Source: Nocardioides flavescens
GTDB lineage: Bacteria; Actinomycetota; Actinomycetes; Propionibacteriales; Nocardioidaceae
Reading direction: 5' to 3'
DNA length: 64,000 nt
NCBI RefSeq assembly: GCF_009823805.1
Contig: NZ_WUEK01000008.1
Coordinates: 186,001 to 250,000, forward strand
This document shows, piece after piece, positions 15,586 through 24,392 of this stretch. Each line of letters starts with the position of its first letter. Positions within the stretch are counted from its first letter, which is position 1. The notes below the pieces were generated by a model that worked only from the letters and a program-made list of their open reading frames with translations, was not told the DNA's origin and did no database searches. The translations under genes were made by a program, and so were the position numbers.

Positions 15586-17649
15586 GTGCCCGACCAGCCC
15601 GCGCGACCCGAGCAGCCCGAGACGCTGCCGGGGATGGGGCGCGCGCGCAGGCGGGTGGTAGCGCCGGCGGGGGTGGAGCTGGCGGCGGAGCGGCCGGTGG
15701 CGCAGGTCCTGGTCGACCTGCCGCTGGCGCACCTGGACCGCCCCTTCGACTACGGGGTGCCGGCCGAGATGGCCGACGGCGCGGTGCCGGGGGCGCGGGT
15801 CAAGGTGCGGTTCGCCGGGCGTGACGTCGACGGGTTCGTCCTCGGGCGGGCGGAGTCCAGCGATCACGGCGGCACGCTGACCCCGCTGCGCAAGGTCGTC
15901 AGCGCCGAGCCTGTGCTGACCCCCGAGGTCGCGGCGCTGGCCGGCGACGTCGCCGTGCGCTACGCCGGCACTCGCTCCGACGTCCTGCGCCTCGCCCTGC
16001 CGCCGCGGCACGCCACCACCGAGAAGCGCGACTCCGTCGCCGCGAGCGAGCCCCGGCCGTGGGACCGCGAGGCAGGGGAGCGCGCGTGGGCCGAGCACCC
16101 GCCGGGCCCGGCCTACCTGCGCCACCTCGCCGAGGGGGGCTCGCCGCGGGCCGTGTGGGCGGCGGCGCCGGCCACGGACTGGCCGCAGCTCCTCGGCCAC
16201 GCCGTCGCCGCGGCGCTGGCCTCCGACCGCGGCGCGGTCGTGGTCGTGCCCGACGGCAAGGACGTCGAGCGCGTCGACGCCGCCCTCAGCGCGGTGCTCG
16301 GCCCCGACCAGCACGTCGTGCTCACCGCCGACGCGGGGCCCGCGAAGCGCTACCGCGACTTCCTCGCCGTCTCCCGCGGCCGGCGCCGCGTCGTCGTCGG
16401 CACGCGCGCGGCGGCGTTCGCCCCCGTGCACCGACTGGGCCTGGTCGCCGTGTGGGACGACGGCGACGACCTGCTCGCCGAGCCGCGGGCGCCGTACCCC
16501 CACGCCCGCGAGGTGCTGCTCCTGCGCGCGGCCCGGGAGGGCGCCGCCGCGCTGGTCGGTGGCCACGCCGTCAGCGTCGAGGGCCACCAGCTGATGCGCT
16601 CGGGCTGGGCGCACCTGCTGAGCGCGCCCCGGGGGGTGCTGCGCGGCCGGGTGACGACCACCGTCGCCGGCGCCGACGAGTTCTCGCTCGCCCGCGACCC
16701 CCTGGCCCGCTCGACCCGGGTGCCCGGCGAAGCGCACCGGGCGATCCGCGACGCCCTCGAGACCGGCCCGGTGCTCGTGCAGACGCCGCGGTCCGGGTAC
16801 GCCGCCGCTCTCGCCTGCGAGCGCTGCCGCACCCCGGCGCGCTGCCGGGTCTGCGCCGGGCCGCTCGCGATCACCTCCGCCACCCGACCGCCGACCTGCC
16901 GCTGGTGCGGCACGGCCGACGAGGCGTGGTCGTGCCCCGAGTGCGGCTTCCGCGGACTGCGTGCCCCGGTGGTGGGGGAGACCCGCACCGCCGAGGAGCT
17001 GGGCCGGGCGCTGCCCGGGGTGCTCGTGCGCACCTCGGGCGGCTCGCACGTGCTCGCCACCGTCGACGACGAGCGCGCCATCGTGGTCGCCACCCCCGGC
17101 GCCGAACCGTTGGCCACGGGGCCGACCCCGGGCTACGCCGCCGTGGTGCTGCTCGACACCTGGCTCACCCTGGGAGCGGCGCACCTGCGGGTCGAGGAGG
17201 AGGCGCTGCGCCGGTGGGCCAACGCCGTCGCCCTGGTGCGCCCCGGGGGGCGCGCGCTCGTCGTCGGCGACCCCCAGCACCCCGCCGTCCAGGCGCTCGT
17301 GCGCTGGGACCCCGCCGGCTTCGCCGCTCGCGAGGCCGCCGCCCGCCGCGAGGCGCACCTGCCCCCGGCCTCGCGCATCGCCACGGTCACCGGCGAGCCC
17401 GGCGCCGTCGACGACGCGCTCACCCTGCTGCAGCGGCCCCCGGGCGCCGAGGTGCTCGGACCGGTCCCGCACCTCGAGGGGCGCGAGGCCCACCCCGGGC
17501 GGGGTGCCGAGCCGGAGTCGCGGGTCGTCGTACGCGTCCCGCGCGCGCACGGCTCCGCGCTCTCCGAGGCCCTGCGCGAGGTGCAGCGCGTGCGCTCGGC
17601 CCGCAAGCTCGACGCCGTCCGCATCCAGGTCGACCCGCCCACCCTGTGA
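15586..17649 (+). CDS. priA: primosomal protein N' PriA, degenerate helicase
   Basis: PriA recognises stalled forks and reloads the replicative helicase. The 687-residue protein keeps the N-terminal fork-binding domain (VAQVLVDLPLAHLDRPFDYGVP) and the eight zinc-binding cysteines in four pairs (CERCRTPARCRVC and CRWCGTADEAWSCPECG). The ATPase core is eroded: the Walker A loop GxxGSGKT expected near residue 200 is replaced by a P-loop-less stretch, and the DEAH-type box reads WDDGDD. Loss of these motifs is typical of actinobacterial PriA and suggests a non-helicase loading role. Start chosen from the leaderless -10 layout. It is followed closely by def and fmt. Confidence 0.9.
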   Translation: MPDQPARPEQPETLPGMGRARRRVVAPAGVELAAERPVAQVLVDLPLAHLDRPFDYGVPAEMADGAVPGARVKVRFAGRDVDGFVLGRAESSDHGGTLTPLRKVVSAEPVLTPEVAALAGDVAVRYAGTRSDVLRLALPPRHATTEKRDSVAASEPRPWDREAGERAWAEHPPGPAYLRHLAEGGSPRAVWAAAPATDWPQLLGHAVAAALASDRGAVVVVPDGKDVERVDAALSAVLGPDQHVVLTADAGPAKRYRDFLAVSRGRRRVVVGTRAAAFAPVHRLGLVAVWDDGDDLLAEPRAPYPHAREVLLLRAAREGAAALVGGHAVSVEGHQLMRSGWAHLLSAPRGVLRGRVTTTVAGADEFSLARDPLARSTRVPGEAHRAIRDALETGPVLVQTPRSGYAAALACERCRTPARCRVCAGPLAITSATRPPTCRWCGTADEAWSCPECGFRGLRAPVVGETRTAEELGRALPGVLVRTSGGSHVLATVDDERAIVVATPGAEPLATGPTPGYAAVVLLDTWLTLGAAHLRVEEEALRRWANAVALVRPGGRALVVGDPQHPAVQALVRWDPAGFAAREAAARREAHLPPASRIATVTGEPGAVDDALTLLQRPPGAEVLGPVPHLEGREAHPGRGAEPESRVVVRVPRAHGSALSEALREVQRVRSARKLDAVRIQVDPPTL

Positions 17650-17665
17650 TCCGCTGCCACCCTGG

Positions 17666-17671
17666 CAGACT
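17666..17671 (+). promoter_or_regulatory. -10 element (CAGACT) before def
   Basis: Six bases separate CAGACT from the GTG at 17678, predicting a leaderless def-fmt mRNA. Confidence 0.5.
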
Positions 17672-17677
17672 TGACCG

Positions 17678-18220
17678 GTGATCCAACCCATCCGTCTCTA
17701 CGGCGACCCGGTGCTGCGCCAGCGCGCCGCCGAGGTCGTCGACTTCGACAAGGAGCTGCGCAAGCTCGTCCAGGACCTCACCGACACGATGCTCGACGCT
17801 CCCGGTGCCGGCTTGGCGGCGCCTCAGATCGGCGTGGGCCTGCGGGTGTTCACGTGGTACGTCGACGGCCAGGTCGGTCACCTCGTCAACCCGGTCCTCG
17901 ACCTCTCCGACGAGGAGCAGTTCGGGCCCGAGGGGTGCCTGTCGCTGCCGGAGCTGACCTACGACTGCGCCCGCGCCCTCAGCGTCGTCGCGAGCGGCTT
18001 CGACATGCACGGCGAGCCGGTCCGGATCGAGGGCTCCGAGCTGCTCGCCCGTGCGATCCAGCACGAGACCGACCACCTCGACGGGGTGCTCTTCGTCGAC
18101 CGCCTCGACGCCGAGAGCAAGCGGGCGGCCAAGAAGGCGATCCGCGAGGCGGAGTGGTTCAGCGCCTCGGCCCCCACCGTCAAGGTCTCGCCGCACCCGA
18201 TGGGCGGCTTCGCCCGGTGA
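17678..18220 (+). CDS. def: peptide deformylase
   Basis: Removes the formyl group from nascent proteins. All three signature motifs are present: [11 protein letters not shown] (about residues 44-54), EGCLSLPE with metal-ligand Cys-87, and the HExxH site QHETDHLDG with His-129 and His-133. Length 180 residues is normal. GTG 17678 lies six bases after CAGACT. The stop overlaps the fmt start (GTGA), pairing the enzyme that removes the formyl group with the one that adds it. Confidence 0.97.
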   Translation: MIQPIRLYGDPVLRQRAAEVVDFDKELRKLVQDLTDTMLDAPGAGLAAPQIGVGLRVFTWYVDGQVGHLVNPVLDLSDEEQFGPEGCLSLPELTYDCARALSVVASGFDMHGEPVRIEGSELLARAIQHETDHLDGVLFVDRLDAESKRAAKKAIREAEWFSASAPTVKVSPHPMGGFAR

Positions 18221-19143
18221 GGCTGGTCTTCGCCGGCACCCCCGACGTGGCGGTGCCCTCCCTCGACGCGATCGCCGACTCCGACCACGAGCTGGTGGGC
18301 GTGGTGACGCGCCCCGACGCACCCTCCGGTCGCGGCCGCCGGCTGACCGCGAGCCCGGTCGCCCAGCGGGCCGAGGAGCTCGGCGTCCCGGTGCTCAAGC
18401 CGGCCCACCCGCGCGATCCGGAGTTCCAGGCCGCGCTGCGCGACCTGGCGCCCGACTGCTGTCCCGTCGTCGCCTACGGCGCCCTGCTGCCCACCAGCGC
18501 TCTCGAGATCCCGCCCCTGGGCTGGGTCAACCTGCACTTCTCGTGCCTGCCCGCGTGGCGCGGTGCCGCGCCGGTCCAGCACGCGATCTGGAACGGCGAC
18601 GAGGTCACCGGCGCGACGACGTTCCGCATCGTCGAGGCGATGGACGCCGGGCCGACGTACGGCGTGATGACCGAGCGCATCCGCCCCACCGACACCGCCG
18701 GCGACCTGCTCGGCCGGCTCGCCGAGGGCGGGGCCGGACTGCTCGTCGCCACGCTCGACGGCCTCGAGGCCGGCGCGCTGCAGGAGCGGGAGCAGCCCGC
18801 CGACGGGGTGTCCTACGCGCCCAAGATCACCGTCGACGACGCCCGGGTCGACTTCCAGCGTCCCGCGGTCGTGCTCGACCACCAGATCCGCGCCTGCACA
18901 CCGGCTCCGGGAGCCTGGACGACGTGGGAGGGCGAGCGGTTCAAGCTCGGGCCGGTCACCGTCACCTACGAGCGGCTCGCCCCGGGCGAGCTGCGGGTGG
19001 GTCGCTCCGAGGTGCTCGTCGGCACCGGCACCACCGCCCTGCGGCTCGGTGACGTCAAGGCGTTCGGCAGTCGCCAGATGCCGGCAGCCGACTGGGCGCG
19101 CGGCGTACGCCCGGGCGAGGGGGCCCTGCTCGGACACGTCTAG
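18217..19143 (+). CDS. fmt: methionyl-tRNA formyltransferase
   Basis: Formylates initiator Met-tRNA with 10-formyltetrahydrofolate. The N-terminal Rossmann-like domain starts [18 protein letters not shown]; the catalytic segment is [17 protein letters not shown] (about residues 105-121) with the Asn-His pair and the downstream [10 protein letters not shown] small C-terminal OB-like domain follows (residues ~205-308) that contacts the tRNA. Length 308 is usual. It overlaps def by 4 bases. Confidence 0.97.
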   Translation: MRLVFAGTPDVAVPSLDAIADSDHELVGVVTRPDAPSGRGRRLTASPVAQRAEELGVPVLKPAHPRDPEFQAALRDLAPDCCPVVAYGALLPTSALEIPPLGWVNLHFSCLPAWRGAAPVQHAIWNGDEVTGATTFRIVEAMDAGPTYGVMTERIRPTDTAGDLLGRLAEGGAGLLVATLDGLEAGALQEREQPADGVSYAPKITVDDARVDFQRPAVVLDHQIRACTPAPGAWTTWEGERFKLGPVTVTYERLAPGELRVGRSEVLVGTGTTALRLGDVKAFGSRQMPAADWARGVRPGEGALLGHV

Positions 19144-19230
19144 AGCGCGGCAGATGCCTCACCCGGAAGGGTGACAATGGCCCAGATGGGCCATGCGTGG
19201 GTTGACACGTCCTTCCTAGCCTCGTGGGCC

Positions 19231-21096
19231 ATGACGACTGCTCGCCTCCGTCCTGCTCGTACGCTCAGCCCCGCGGCCCTCGTGCTGTCCGCGGCCCTCA
19301 TCGGCCTCGCCCCGGCGAGCCTGGCCGGCCCACCGGCGGCGACTGCCACGCCGGTCGCGGCCGTCGGTGCCGCGTCGGCGCCCACTCGGGCGGCGACGAC
19401 CCTCGACGACCGGGCGCTCAAGCTCTCGAAGGGCAAGAAGGGCGCCAAGGACTGGGCGAAGGTGAAGTCCTCCAAGGCCTACGCAAAGACCCTCTCGCGC
19501 GGACTGCGCAAGAAGGCCACCGCCACCACGAAGGTCGCCGCCACCAACGGCGGCACGGTGACCTTCCAGGCCGGTCCGGGCCGGGGTACGGCGAAGATCG
19601 TCGTCGGCGGCAAGGCGGTCGCCACGGTCAAGACCAGCAACAAGAAGACCAAGGCCACGACGGTGGCGTTCACCGGCGCAGGGGTCGTCGAGATCACGGT
19701 CGCCAAGGCCCGCAAGGGCGTCTACCTCGACCGCGTCGACCTCGCCGGCGGCACGACGACGGTGCCGCCGACCACCCAGCCGACCACGCAGGGCCCCATC
19801 AACACCGGGCCGCTGTCGATGGTCTCGACGAGCGCGGGTGGCCTCGGCTCGCTGTCGAACGAGGGCATCTCGGCGGCGGCGATGTCGCCCAACGGGCTGT
19901 ACGTCGCGTTCTGGGCCCGCGCCGACGACCTCGTACCCGGGGTGAGCGACGGCCGCTTCCACCTCTACCTCAAGACGTTGGCCACCGGGGCGATCCGGGT
20001 CCTCGACGCCACGCAGGCCGGCGTGCTCTCCACGGACAGCCAGCCGGAGGCGAACCGCACCATCGCCTGGCGTCCTGACAGCAGCGAGGTGCTGTTCTCC
20101 TCGTGGGACCCCAACCTGACCGCTGCGCCGGCCAACAAGATCCAGGCGCCGTACCTCTACTCGAAGTCGGTCGTCGACGGGTCCATCGGCTGGCTCGCCG
20201 CGGGGGTCACGAGCTTCGCGTCGTGGTCCGGGACCAACGCGACCCAGATCGCCTTCGTGACGTCGGCGACGAGCACCTACTGCAGCATCATCCCCGGCTG
20301 CACCGGCGCTTCGGGCCCCGCGGCCGTCCTGATCACCATCACCAACGGCAGCGACTCCTACCAGGGCATCAGCACCACTGCGTCCGGGTCGCTGCGCCCG
20401 GCGGACGAGATCGCGTTCTCGCCCGACGGCACTCGCGTCGCGTTCTCGTCGACGGCGACCGACCTCGTGCCCGGTGACACCAACGCCGCCAACGACGTCT
20501 TCGTCAAGACCCTCGGCACGGCCCAGGTGCAGCGGATCTCGACCGACGCGGGCGGCGGCCAGGCCAACGCCGAGAGCTCCTACCCGGAGTGGTCGCCCGA
20601 CTCGACGCGCGTCGCGTTCAGCTCGCGAGCGACCAACCTCGCCCCGGGCGACATCAACGGCGGTGAGTGGGACGTGTTCGCCAAGAACGTCGCCTCCGGC
20701 GCGGTCACCCCGGTCTCGGTCGACGTCAACGGCGCCTTCCAGATCACGGGCGGCAACTACAGCGGCAGCCTGCGACCCAAGTGGTCCCCGGACGGCACCC
20801 GGGTCGCCTTCGGCTCGACGTCGTACTCGTTGATCGCCTGCCAGTGCGACACCAACAACGGCAGCGACGTCTACGTGAAGAACCTCGTCACCGGGCGGCT
20901 GCAGCTCGTCGACGCGACGGCGGCCGGGCAGCTCGCCAACAGCGACACCAGCATCTTCCACGCCCGCGGCCAGGGTGGGGCGTGGGCGCCGGACGGCCAC
21001 GCGCTGATGTTCCTCTCGCAGGCGACCAACCTGGCTCCCGCCGGGGTCGACCGCAACGCCTTCGCCCGCGACGTCTTCGTCAAGGGCGGTCTCTAG
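19231..21096 (+). CDS. secreted beta-propeller (TolB/PD40-type) protein
   Basis: The 621-residue protein has a signal peptide (Arg-rich start, then TLSPAALVLSAALIGLAPASLAG) and an N-terminal region rich in Lys/Thr/Gly (residues ~50-175) that looks like a beta-sandwich. A Thr-rich linker (TTTVPPTTQPTTQG) leads to a C-terminal propeller made of WD40-like blades with the PD40 pattern: SPDGTRVAFSS, SPDSTRVAFSS, SPDGTRVAFGS, APDGHALMFLS, each followed by D-V-F/Y-V/A-K. Such blades bind ligands or partner proteins outside the cell; the role here is unknown. ATG 19231 is used because the upstream in-frame ATGs (19171 onward) would place 20 polar residues before the signal peptide and because TAGCCT (19217-19222) lies eight bases before it. 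Confidence 0.8.
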   Translation: MTTARLRPARTLSPAALVLSAALIGLAPASLAGPPAATATPVAAVGAASAPTRAATTLDDRALKLSKGKKGAKDWAKVKSSKAYAKTLSRGLRKKATATTKVAATNGGTVTFQAGPGRGTAKIVVGGKAVATVKTSNKKTKATTVAFTGAGVVEITVAKARKGVYLDRVDLAGGTTTVPPTTQPTTQGPINTGPLSMVSTSAGGLGSLSNEGISAAAMSPNGLYVAFWARADDLVPGVSDGRFHLYLKTLATGAIRVLDATQAGVLSTDSQPEANRTIAWRPDSSEVLFSSWDPNLTAAPANKIQAPYLYSKSVVDGSIGWLAAGVTSFASWSGTNATQIAFVTSATSTYCSIIPGCTGASGPAAVLITITNGSDSYQGISTTASGSLRPADEIAFSPDGTRVAFSSTATDLVPGDTNAANDVFVKTLGTAQVQRISTDAGGGQANAESSYPEWSPDSTRVAFSSRATNLAPGDINGGEWDVFAKNVASGAVTPVSVDVNGAFQITGGNYSGSLRPKWSPDGTRVAFGSTSYSLIACQCDTNNGSDVYVKNLVTGRLQLVDATAAGQLANSDTSIFHARGQGGAWAPDGHALMFLSQATNLAPAGVDRNAFARDVFVKGGL

Positions 21097-21161
21097 ACCG
21101 AGTCGTTCGGCAGCGCCCGGGCCTGTCGGCCGGATGGCCCGCGCGCCCTGGGGGCGTCGTC

Positions 21162-21167
21162 TACGGT
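21162..21167 (+). promoter_or_regulatory. -10 element (TACGGT) upstream of rsmB
   Basis: Six bases after TACGGT comes GTG 21174, which is not in frame with rsmB but opens a 15-codon frame ending across the rsmB start. Confidence 0.5.
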
Positions 21168-21173
21168 GGGAGC

Positions 21174-21221
21174 GTGAACGCACGCCGGCCGGGGTCCTCG
21201 ACCGGGGTCGCCCATGCCTGA
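21174..21221 (+). CDS. possible 15-codon leaderless leader peptide before rsmB
   Basis: GTG 21174 lies six bases after TACGGT, the spacing seen at the leaderless genes in this window, and reads MNARRPGSSTGVAHA before TGA 21219-21221. Its stop region overlaps the rsmB ATG at 21214, so ribosomes finishing the peptide could begin rsmB, which has no good Shine-Dalgarno of its own. The alternative is that the GTG is chance and 21168-21213 is simply an untranslated leader. Confidence 0.35.
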   Translation: MNARRPGSSTGVAHA

Positions 21222-22650
21222 GCCCCGGTCTCGGGCTCACCCGCGTCCTGCACCTCGAGGCGCACGCACCATCGTCCTCGACCCGGCGCGTGCTGCTGCG
21301 CTCGACGTGCTGAAGGCGGTGCGGGTCGACAAGGCCTACACCAACCTCGTGCTCCCGGCCGCGCTGCGCCACTACGGCCTCGAGGGGCGCGACGCGGCGT
21401 TCGCCACCGAGCTCGCCTCGGGCACGATCCGGCGTCGCGGCACCTACGACGCGGTGCTGGCGGCCTGCGTCGACCGGCCGCTGTCGAAGGTCGAGGCCAA
21501 GGTGCTCGACGCGCTGCGTCTCGGCGCCCACCAGCTGCTGTCGATGCGGGTGCCGGACCACGCCGCGATCAGCACGACGGTCGACCTCGTCCGGGCCCGG
21601 GTCAACCAGGGCGCGGCCGGCTTCGTCAACGGCGTGCTGCGCGCGGTCAGCGCCCGCGACCTCGACGCCTGGGTCGAGCAGGTCGCGCCCAGCGCGCGCA
21701 CCGCTCCGCACCGCCACGCCTCGATCGCTTTCAGCCACCCCGAGTGGGTCGTCGACGAGCTGGCCGAGGCGGTCGGCGAGGCCGAGGTCGGGGCGCTGCT
21801 GGCCGCCGACAACGACAACCCGCGCGTCACACTCGTCGCCCGCCCCGGCCGCTCCACCCGCGACGAGCTGCCCGGCGAGCCCACCCCCTTCTCGCCGTAC
21901 GGCGTGACGCTGGAGGGCGGCGACCCGCGTGGTGTGCCGGCCGTGGCGCAGGGGCGCGCGGCTGTGCAGGACGAGGGGTCGCAGCTCGTGGCCCTCGCGC
22001 TCGCCGGGGCCCCGCTCGACGGGCGCGACGAGCGGTGGCTCGACCTGTGCGCCGGACCCGGTGGCAAGTCCGGGCTGCTCGCTGCCCTCGGCCACGAGCG
22101 CGGAGCGCGCCTCGTGGCCGCCGAGCGTCAGCAGCACCGGGCCGGGTTGGTGCTGCGCACGCTGACCTATGCGTCAGAGGGGGTCGAGCACGAGCGGCAC
22201 CTCCTGCCCGGCGTCGCGGGGGTCGTCACCGCCGACGGCACGCGGCCGCCGTACCGTCCGGGCACGTTCGACCGGGTGCTGGTGGACGCGCCGTGCTCGG
22301 GGCTCGGCGCGCTGCGCCGGCGTCCCGAGGCCCGCTGGCGTCGCAAGCCCGACGACCTGCTCACCCTCGTGATGTTGCAGCGGCAGCTGCTGCGCTCCGC
22401 GCTCGACCTGGTGCGCCCCGGAGGCGCCGTGCTCTACGCGACGTGCTCACCGGTGGTGTCCGAGACCGCCACGGTGGTCACGGCCGTCGCCGGCGCCCGG
22501 CCCGACGTCGTCGTCGACGACCTCATGCCCCAGTTCGCGCACGTGCCCGACTCGGCCGGACCCCTGCCCGGCACGGTGCAGCTGTGGCCCCACCGCCACG
22601 GCACCGACGCGATGTTCATGGCCCTGCTGCGGCGCACGGACCCGGACTGA
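21214..22650 (+). CDS. rsmB: 16S rRNA m5C967 methyltransferase RsmB
   Basis: Methylates C967 of 16S rRNA with S-adenosylmethionine. The N-terminal NusB-like RNA-binding domain covers residues ~20-150 (DPARAAALDVLKAVRVDKAYTNLVLP onward); the C-terminal methyltransferase has the SAM motif LDLCAGPGGKSGLLAAL, motif IV DAPCSGLGALRRRPE, and the catalytic cysteine in YATCSPVVSET. Length 478 is normal for actinobacteria. ATG 21214 is the first start after an in-frame stop at 21175-21177. It closes the def-fmt-rsmB group of translation genes, although a propeller gene intervenes. Confidence 0.95.
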   Translation: MPEPRSRAHPRPAPRGARTIVLDPARAAALDVLKAVRVDKAYTNLVLPAALRHYGLEGRDAAFATELASGTIRRRGTYDAVLAACVDRPLSKVEAKVLDALRLGAHQLLSMRVPDHAAISTTVDLVRARVNQGAAGFVNGVLRAVSARDLDAWVEQVAPSARTAPHRHASIAFSHPEWVVDELAEAVGEAEVGALLAADNDNPRVTLVARPGRSTRDELPGEPTPFSPYGVTLEGGDPRGVPAVAQGRAAVQDEGSQLVALALAGAPLDGRDERWLDLCAGPGGKSGLLAALGHERGARLVAAERQQHRAGLVLRTLTYASEGVEHERHLLPGVAGVVTADGTRPPYRPGTFDRVLVDAPCSGLGALRRRPEARWRRKPDDLLTLVMLQRQLLRSALDLVRPGGAVLYATCSPVVSETATVVTAVAGARPDVVVDDLMPQFAHVPDSAGPLPGTVQLWPHRHGTDAMFMALLRRTDPD

Positions 22651-22653
22651 CCG

Positions 22654-23370
22654 CTACTCCTCCTGGAGGTGGCGCAGGTAGCGGTGCGGGTCGGCGAGGT
22701 ACTGCCGCCAGTGGAACACCAGGTCGAGGTCGTCCCACGTGGTCGGCCGCAGTCCCCAGTCGCCCACCTCGAGCACGGTGGCGCCCGGCATCGCGGCCAG
22801 GACGGGCGAGTGCGTGGCGCACAGCACCTGCCCGCCGGAGGCGACGACCCGCTGCAGCACGGAGATCAGGCCCAAGGTGGACGAGAACGACAGCGCCGCC
22901 TCCGGCTCGTCGAGCACGTAGAAGCCGGGGGAGTCGAACCGCTGGCGCAGCACCTCGAGGAACGACTCGCCGTGGCTGAGCTCGTGGAAGCTCGGGCCGC
23001 CGTTCTCCTCCGAGAAGGTGTACCAGCCGTGCATGGTCTCGGCCCGGAGGAAGAAGCCCCACCGCGGTGACCCGAGGCCGCGCTGCAGGGTGAGCGCGGA
23101 CGCCAGCGGTGACTCGCTCGGCCGCGTCGAGTGGTGGGCCTGGGTCGACCCGCCCTCCGGGGAGAGGCCGAAGGCCATGGCGACCGCCTCGACCAGCGTC
23201 GACTTGCCCGAACCGTTCTCGCCGACGAGGAACGTCACTCCCGGAGCGAGGTCGAGCCCCTCGCGCAGCACCTGCTCGACGGCCGGCACCGTGCGCGGCC
23301 AGGCCTGCGGCGCCAGGTCGACGCGCTCCGCTGCCGACACGCGTACGACGGGATGTCGGGCGGGACGCAC
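22654..23370 (-). CDS. AAA-type ATPase with ABC-like fold (COG3910-type)
   Basis: A single-domain P-loop ATPase of 238 residues. It has Walker A GENGSGKST (about residues 50-58), an ABC-like signature helix LSHGESFLEVL, Walker B FYVLDEPEAALS and the switch histidine ATHSPVL. This pattern fits the RecF/SMC-related AAA_21 group used in DNA metabolism and defence, not a transporter; there is no permease nearby. GTG 23370 is preceded by TAGTGT six bases upstream on the minus strand, a leaderless promoter that overlaps the promoter of the divergent polymerase gene. A joint role in DNA repair is possible but only inferred from this head-to-head position. Confidence 0.85.
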   Translation of the reverse strand: MRPARHPVVRVSAAERVDLAPQAWPRTVPAVEQVLREGLDLAPGVTFLVGENGSGKSTLVEAVAMAFGLSPEGGSTQAHHSTRPSESPLASALTLQRGLGSPRWGFFLRAETMHGWYTFSEENGGPSFHELSHGESFLEVLRQRFDSPGFYVLDEPEAALSFSSTLGLISVLQRVVASGGQVLCATHSPVLAAMPGATVLEVGDWGLRPTTWDDLDLVFHWRQYLADPHRYLRHLQEE

Positions 23371-23375
23371 AGGGG

Positions 23376-23382
23376 CACACTA
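23376..23382. promoter_or_regulatory. overlapping divergent -10 elements
   Basis: The minus strand reads TAGTGT (23382-23377), six bases from the GTG at 23370; the plus strand reads CACACT (23376-23381), seven bases from the ATG at 23389. Two start codons only 18 bp apart share one melted region. Confidence 0.55.
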
Positions 23383-23388
23383 GGCGCC

Positions 23389-24372
23389 ATGGCCTCGTCG
23401 TCGCCGTCCGTGGAGATCGAGGTCGAGGGTCGCGTCGTGCGGGTGAGCAACCCCGACCGGGTCTACTTCCCGCCGACCGAGCGGCACGGCGGTGCGACCA
23501 AGCGCGACCTCGTCGACTACTACCTCGCGGTCGGTCCGGGCATCGTCAACGCGTTGCGGGAGCGCCCGTGCATGCTCCACCGCTTCCCGAAGGGGCTGGC
23601 CGACAAGAAGGTCCACCAGAAGCGGCTCCCCGCTGGCGCGCCGGACTGGGTGGAGACCGTGCAGCTGTGGTTCCCGCGCTGGGGGCGCACCGCCGACGAG
23701 CTCTGCGTGACCGAGCTCGGCTCGGTGATCTGGGCCGTGCAGATGTCGACGGTGGAGTTCCACCCCTGGAACAGCCGCCGCGCGGACACCGAGCGGCCCG
23801 ACGAGTGGCGCATCGACCTCGACCCGGGCGACGACTGCGACTACGCGACGGTGCGTCGCGTCGCGCACGTCGCCCACGAGGTCCTCGACGAGCTCGGGGC
23901 CACGGGCTACCCCAAGACCTCGGGCGGCTCGGGGCTGCACGTCTACGTCCGCATCCGACCCGAGCACGGCTTCAAGGACGTCCGCCGTGCAGCGCTCGCC
24001 TTCGCCCGGGAGGTCGAGCGGCGTACGCCCGACGACGTCACGACCACCTGGTGGCGCAAGGACCGCGACCCGCGCAAGGTCTTCGTCGACTACAACCAGA
24101 ACGCCCGCGACCACACCATCGCCGCGGCGTACTCCGTGCGCGGCGTGCCGGAGGCGACCGTGTCCACCCCGATCCGGTGGGACGAGGTCGACGAGGTCGA
24201 CCCGCGCGACCTCACGATCTTCACGGTGCCCGAGCGGTTCGCCGAGCTCGGCGACCTCCATGCCGCGATCGACGACGAGGCCTTCGACATCGCGCCGCTG
24301 CTGGAGTGGGCCGAGCGCGACGAGGCCGACGGCGCCGAGACCCCGGAGGAGCCGTCGGAGGAGCAGGTCTGA
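23389..24372 (+). CDS. stand-alone LigD-type primase-polymerase (non-homologous end joining)
   Basis: Fills gaps with ribo- or deoxynucleotides during double-strand break repair. The 327-residue protein corresponds to the polymerase domain of mycobacterial LigD alone: NPDRVYFPPTERHGGATKRDLVDYY at the N-terminus, metal-binding aspartates in WRIDLDPGDD (about residues 144 and 146), TSGGSGLHVYV, and KVFVDYNQNARDHTIAAAYS. Ligase and nuclease domains are absent, and neither Ku nor a ligase is nearby, so partners must be encoded elsewhere. ATG 23389 agrees with the start of the conserved domain. It ends 20 bases before rpe. Confidence 0.92.
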   Translation: MASSSPSVEIEVEGRVVRVSNPDRVYFPPTERHGGATKRDLVDYYLAVGPGIVNALRERPCMLHRFPKGLADKKVHQKRLPAGAPDWVETVQLWFPRWGRTADELCVTELGSVIWAVQMSTVEFHPWNSRRADTERPDEWRIDLDPGDDCDYATVRRVAHVAHEVLDELGATGYPKTSGGSGLHVYVRIRPEHGFKDVRRAALAFAREVERRTPDDVTTTWWRKDRDPRKVFVDYNQNARDHTIAAAYSVRGVPEATVSTPIRWDEVDEVDPRDLTIFTVPERFAELGDLHAAIDDEAFDIAPLLEWAERDEADGAETPEEPSEEQV

Positions 24373-24380
24373 GCTCCTCC

Positions 24381-24386
24381 TAGGCT
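24381..24386 (+). promoter_or_regulatory. -10 element (TAGGCT) before rpe
   Basis: Exactly six bases separate TAGGCT from GTG 24393; a leaderless transcript is predicted. Confidence 0.6.
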
Positions 24387-24392
24387 CGGGGC

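Noticed and set aside
19202..19222. TTGACA (19202-19207) as -35 box of the propeller gene
   Set aside because: It is only 9 bp from TAGCCT (19217-19222); a working -35 should be 16-18 bp away, and no -10 is found at the right distance.
20667..21221. 184-codon frame ending at 21221 as a gene before rsmB
   Set aside because: Its first 169 codons lie inside the propeller gene in another frame with shadow composition; only the last 15 codons after the -10 element are considered as a leader peptide.
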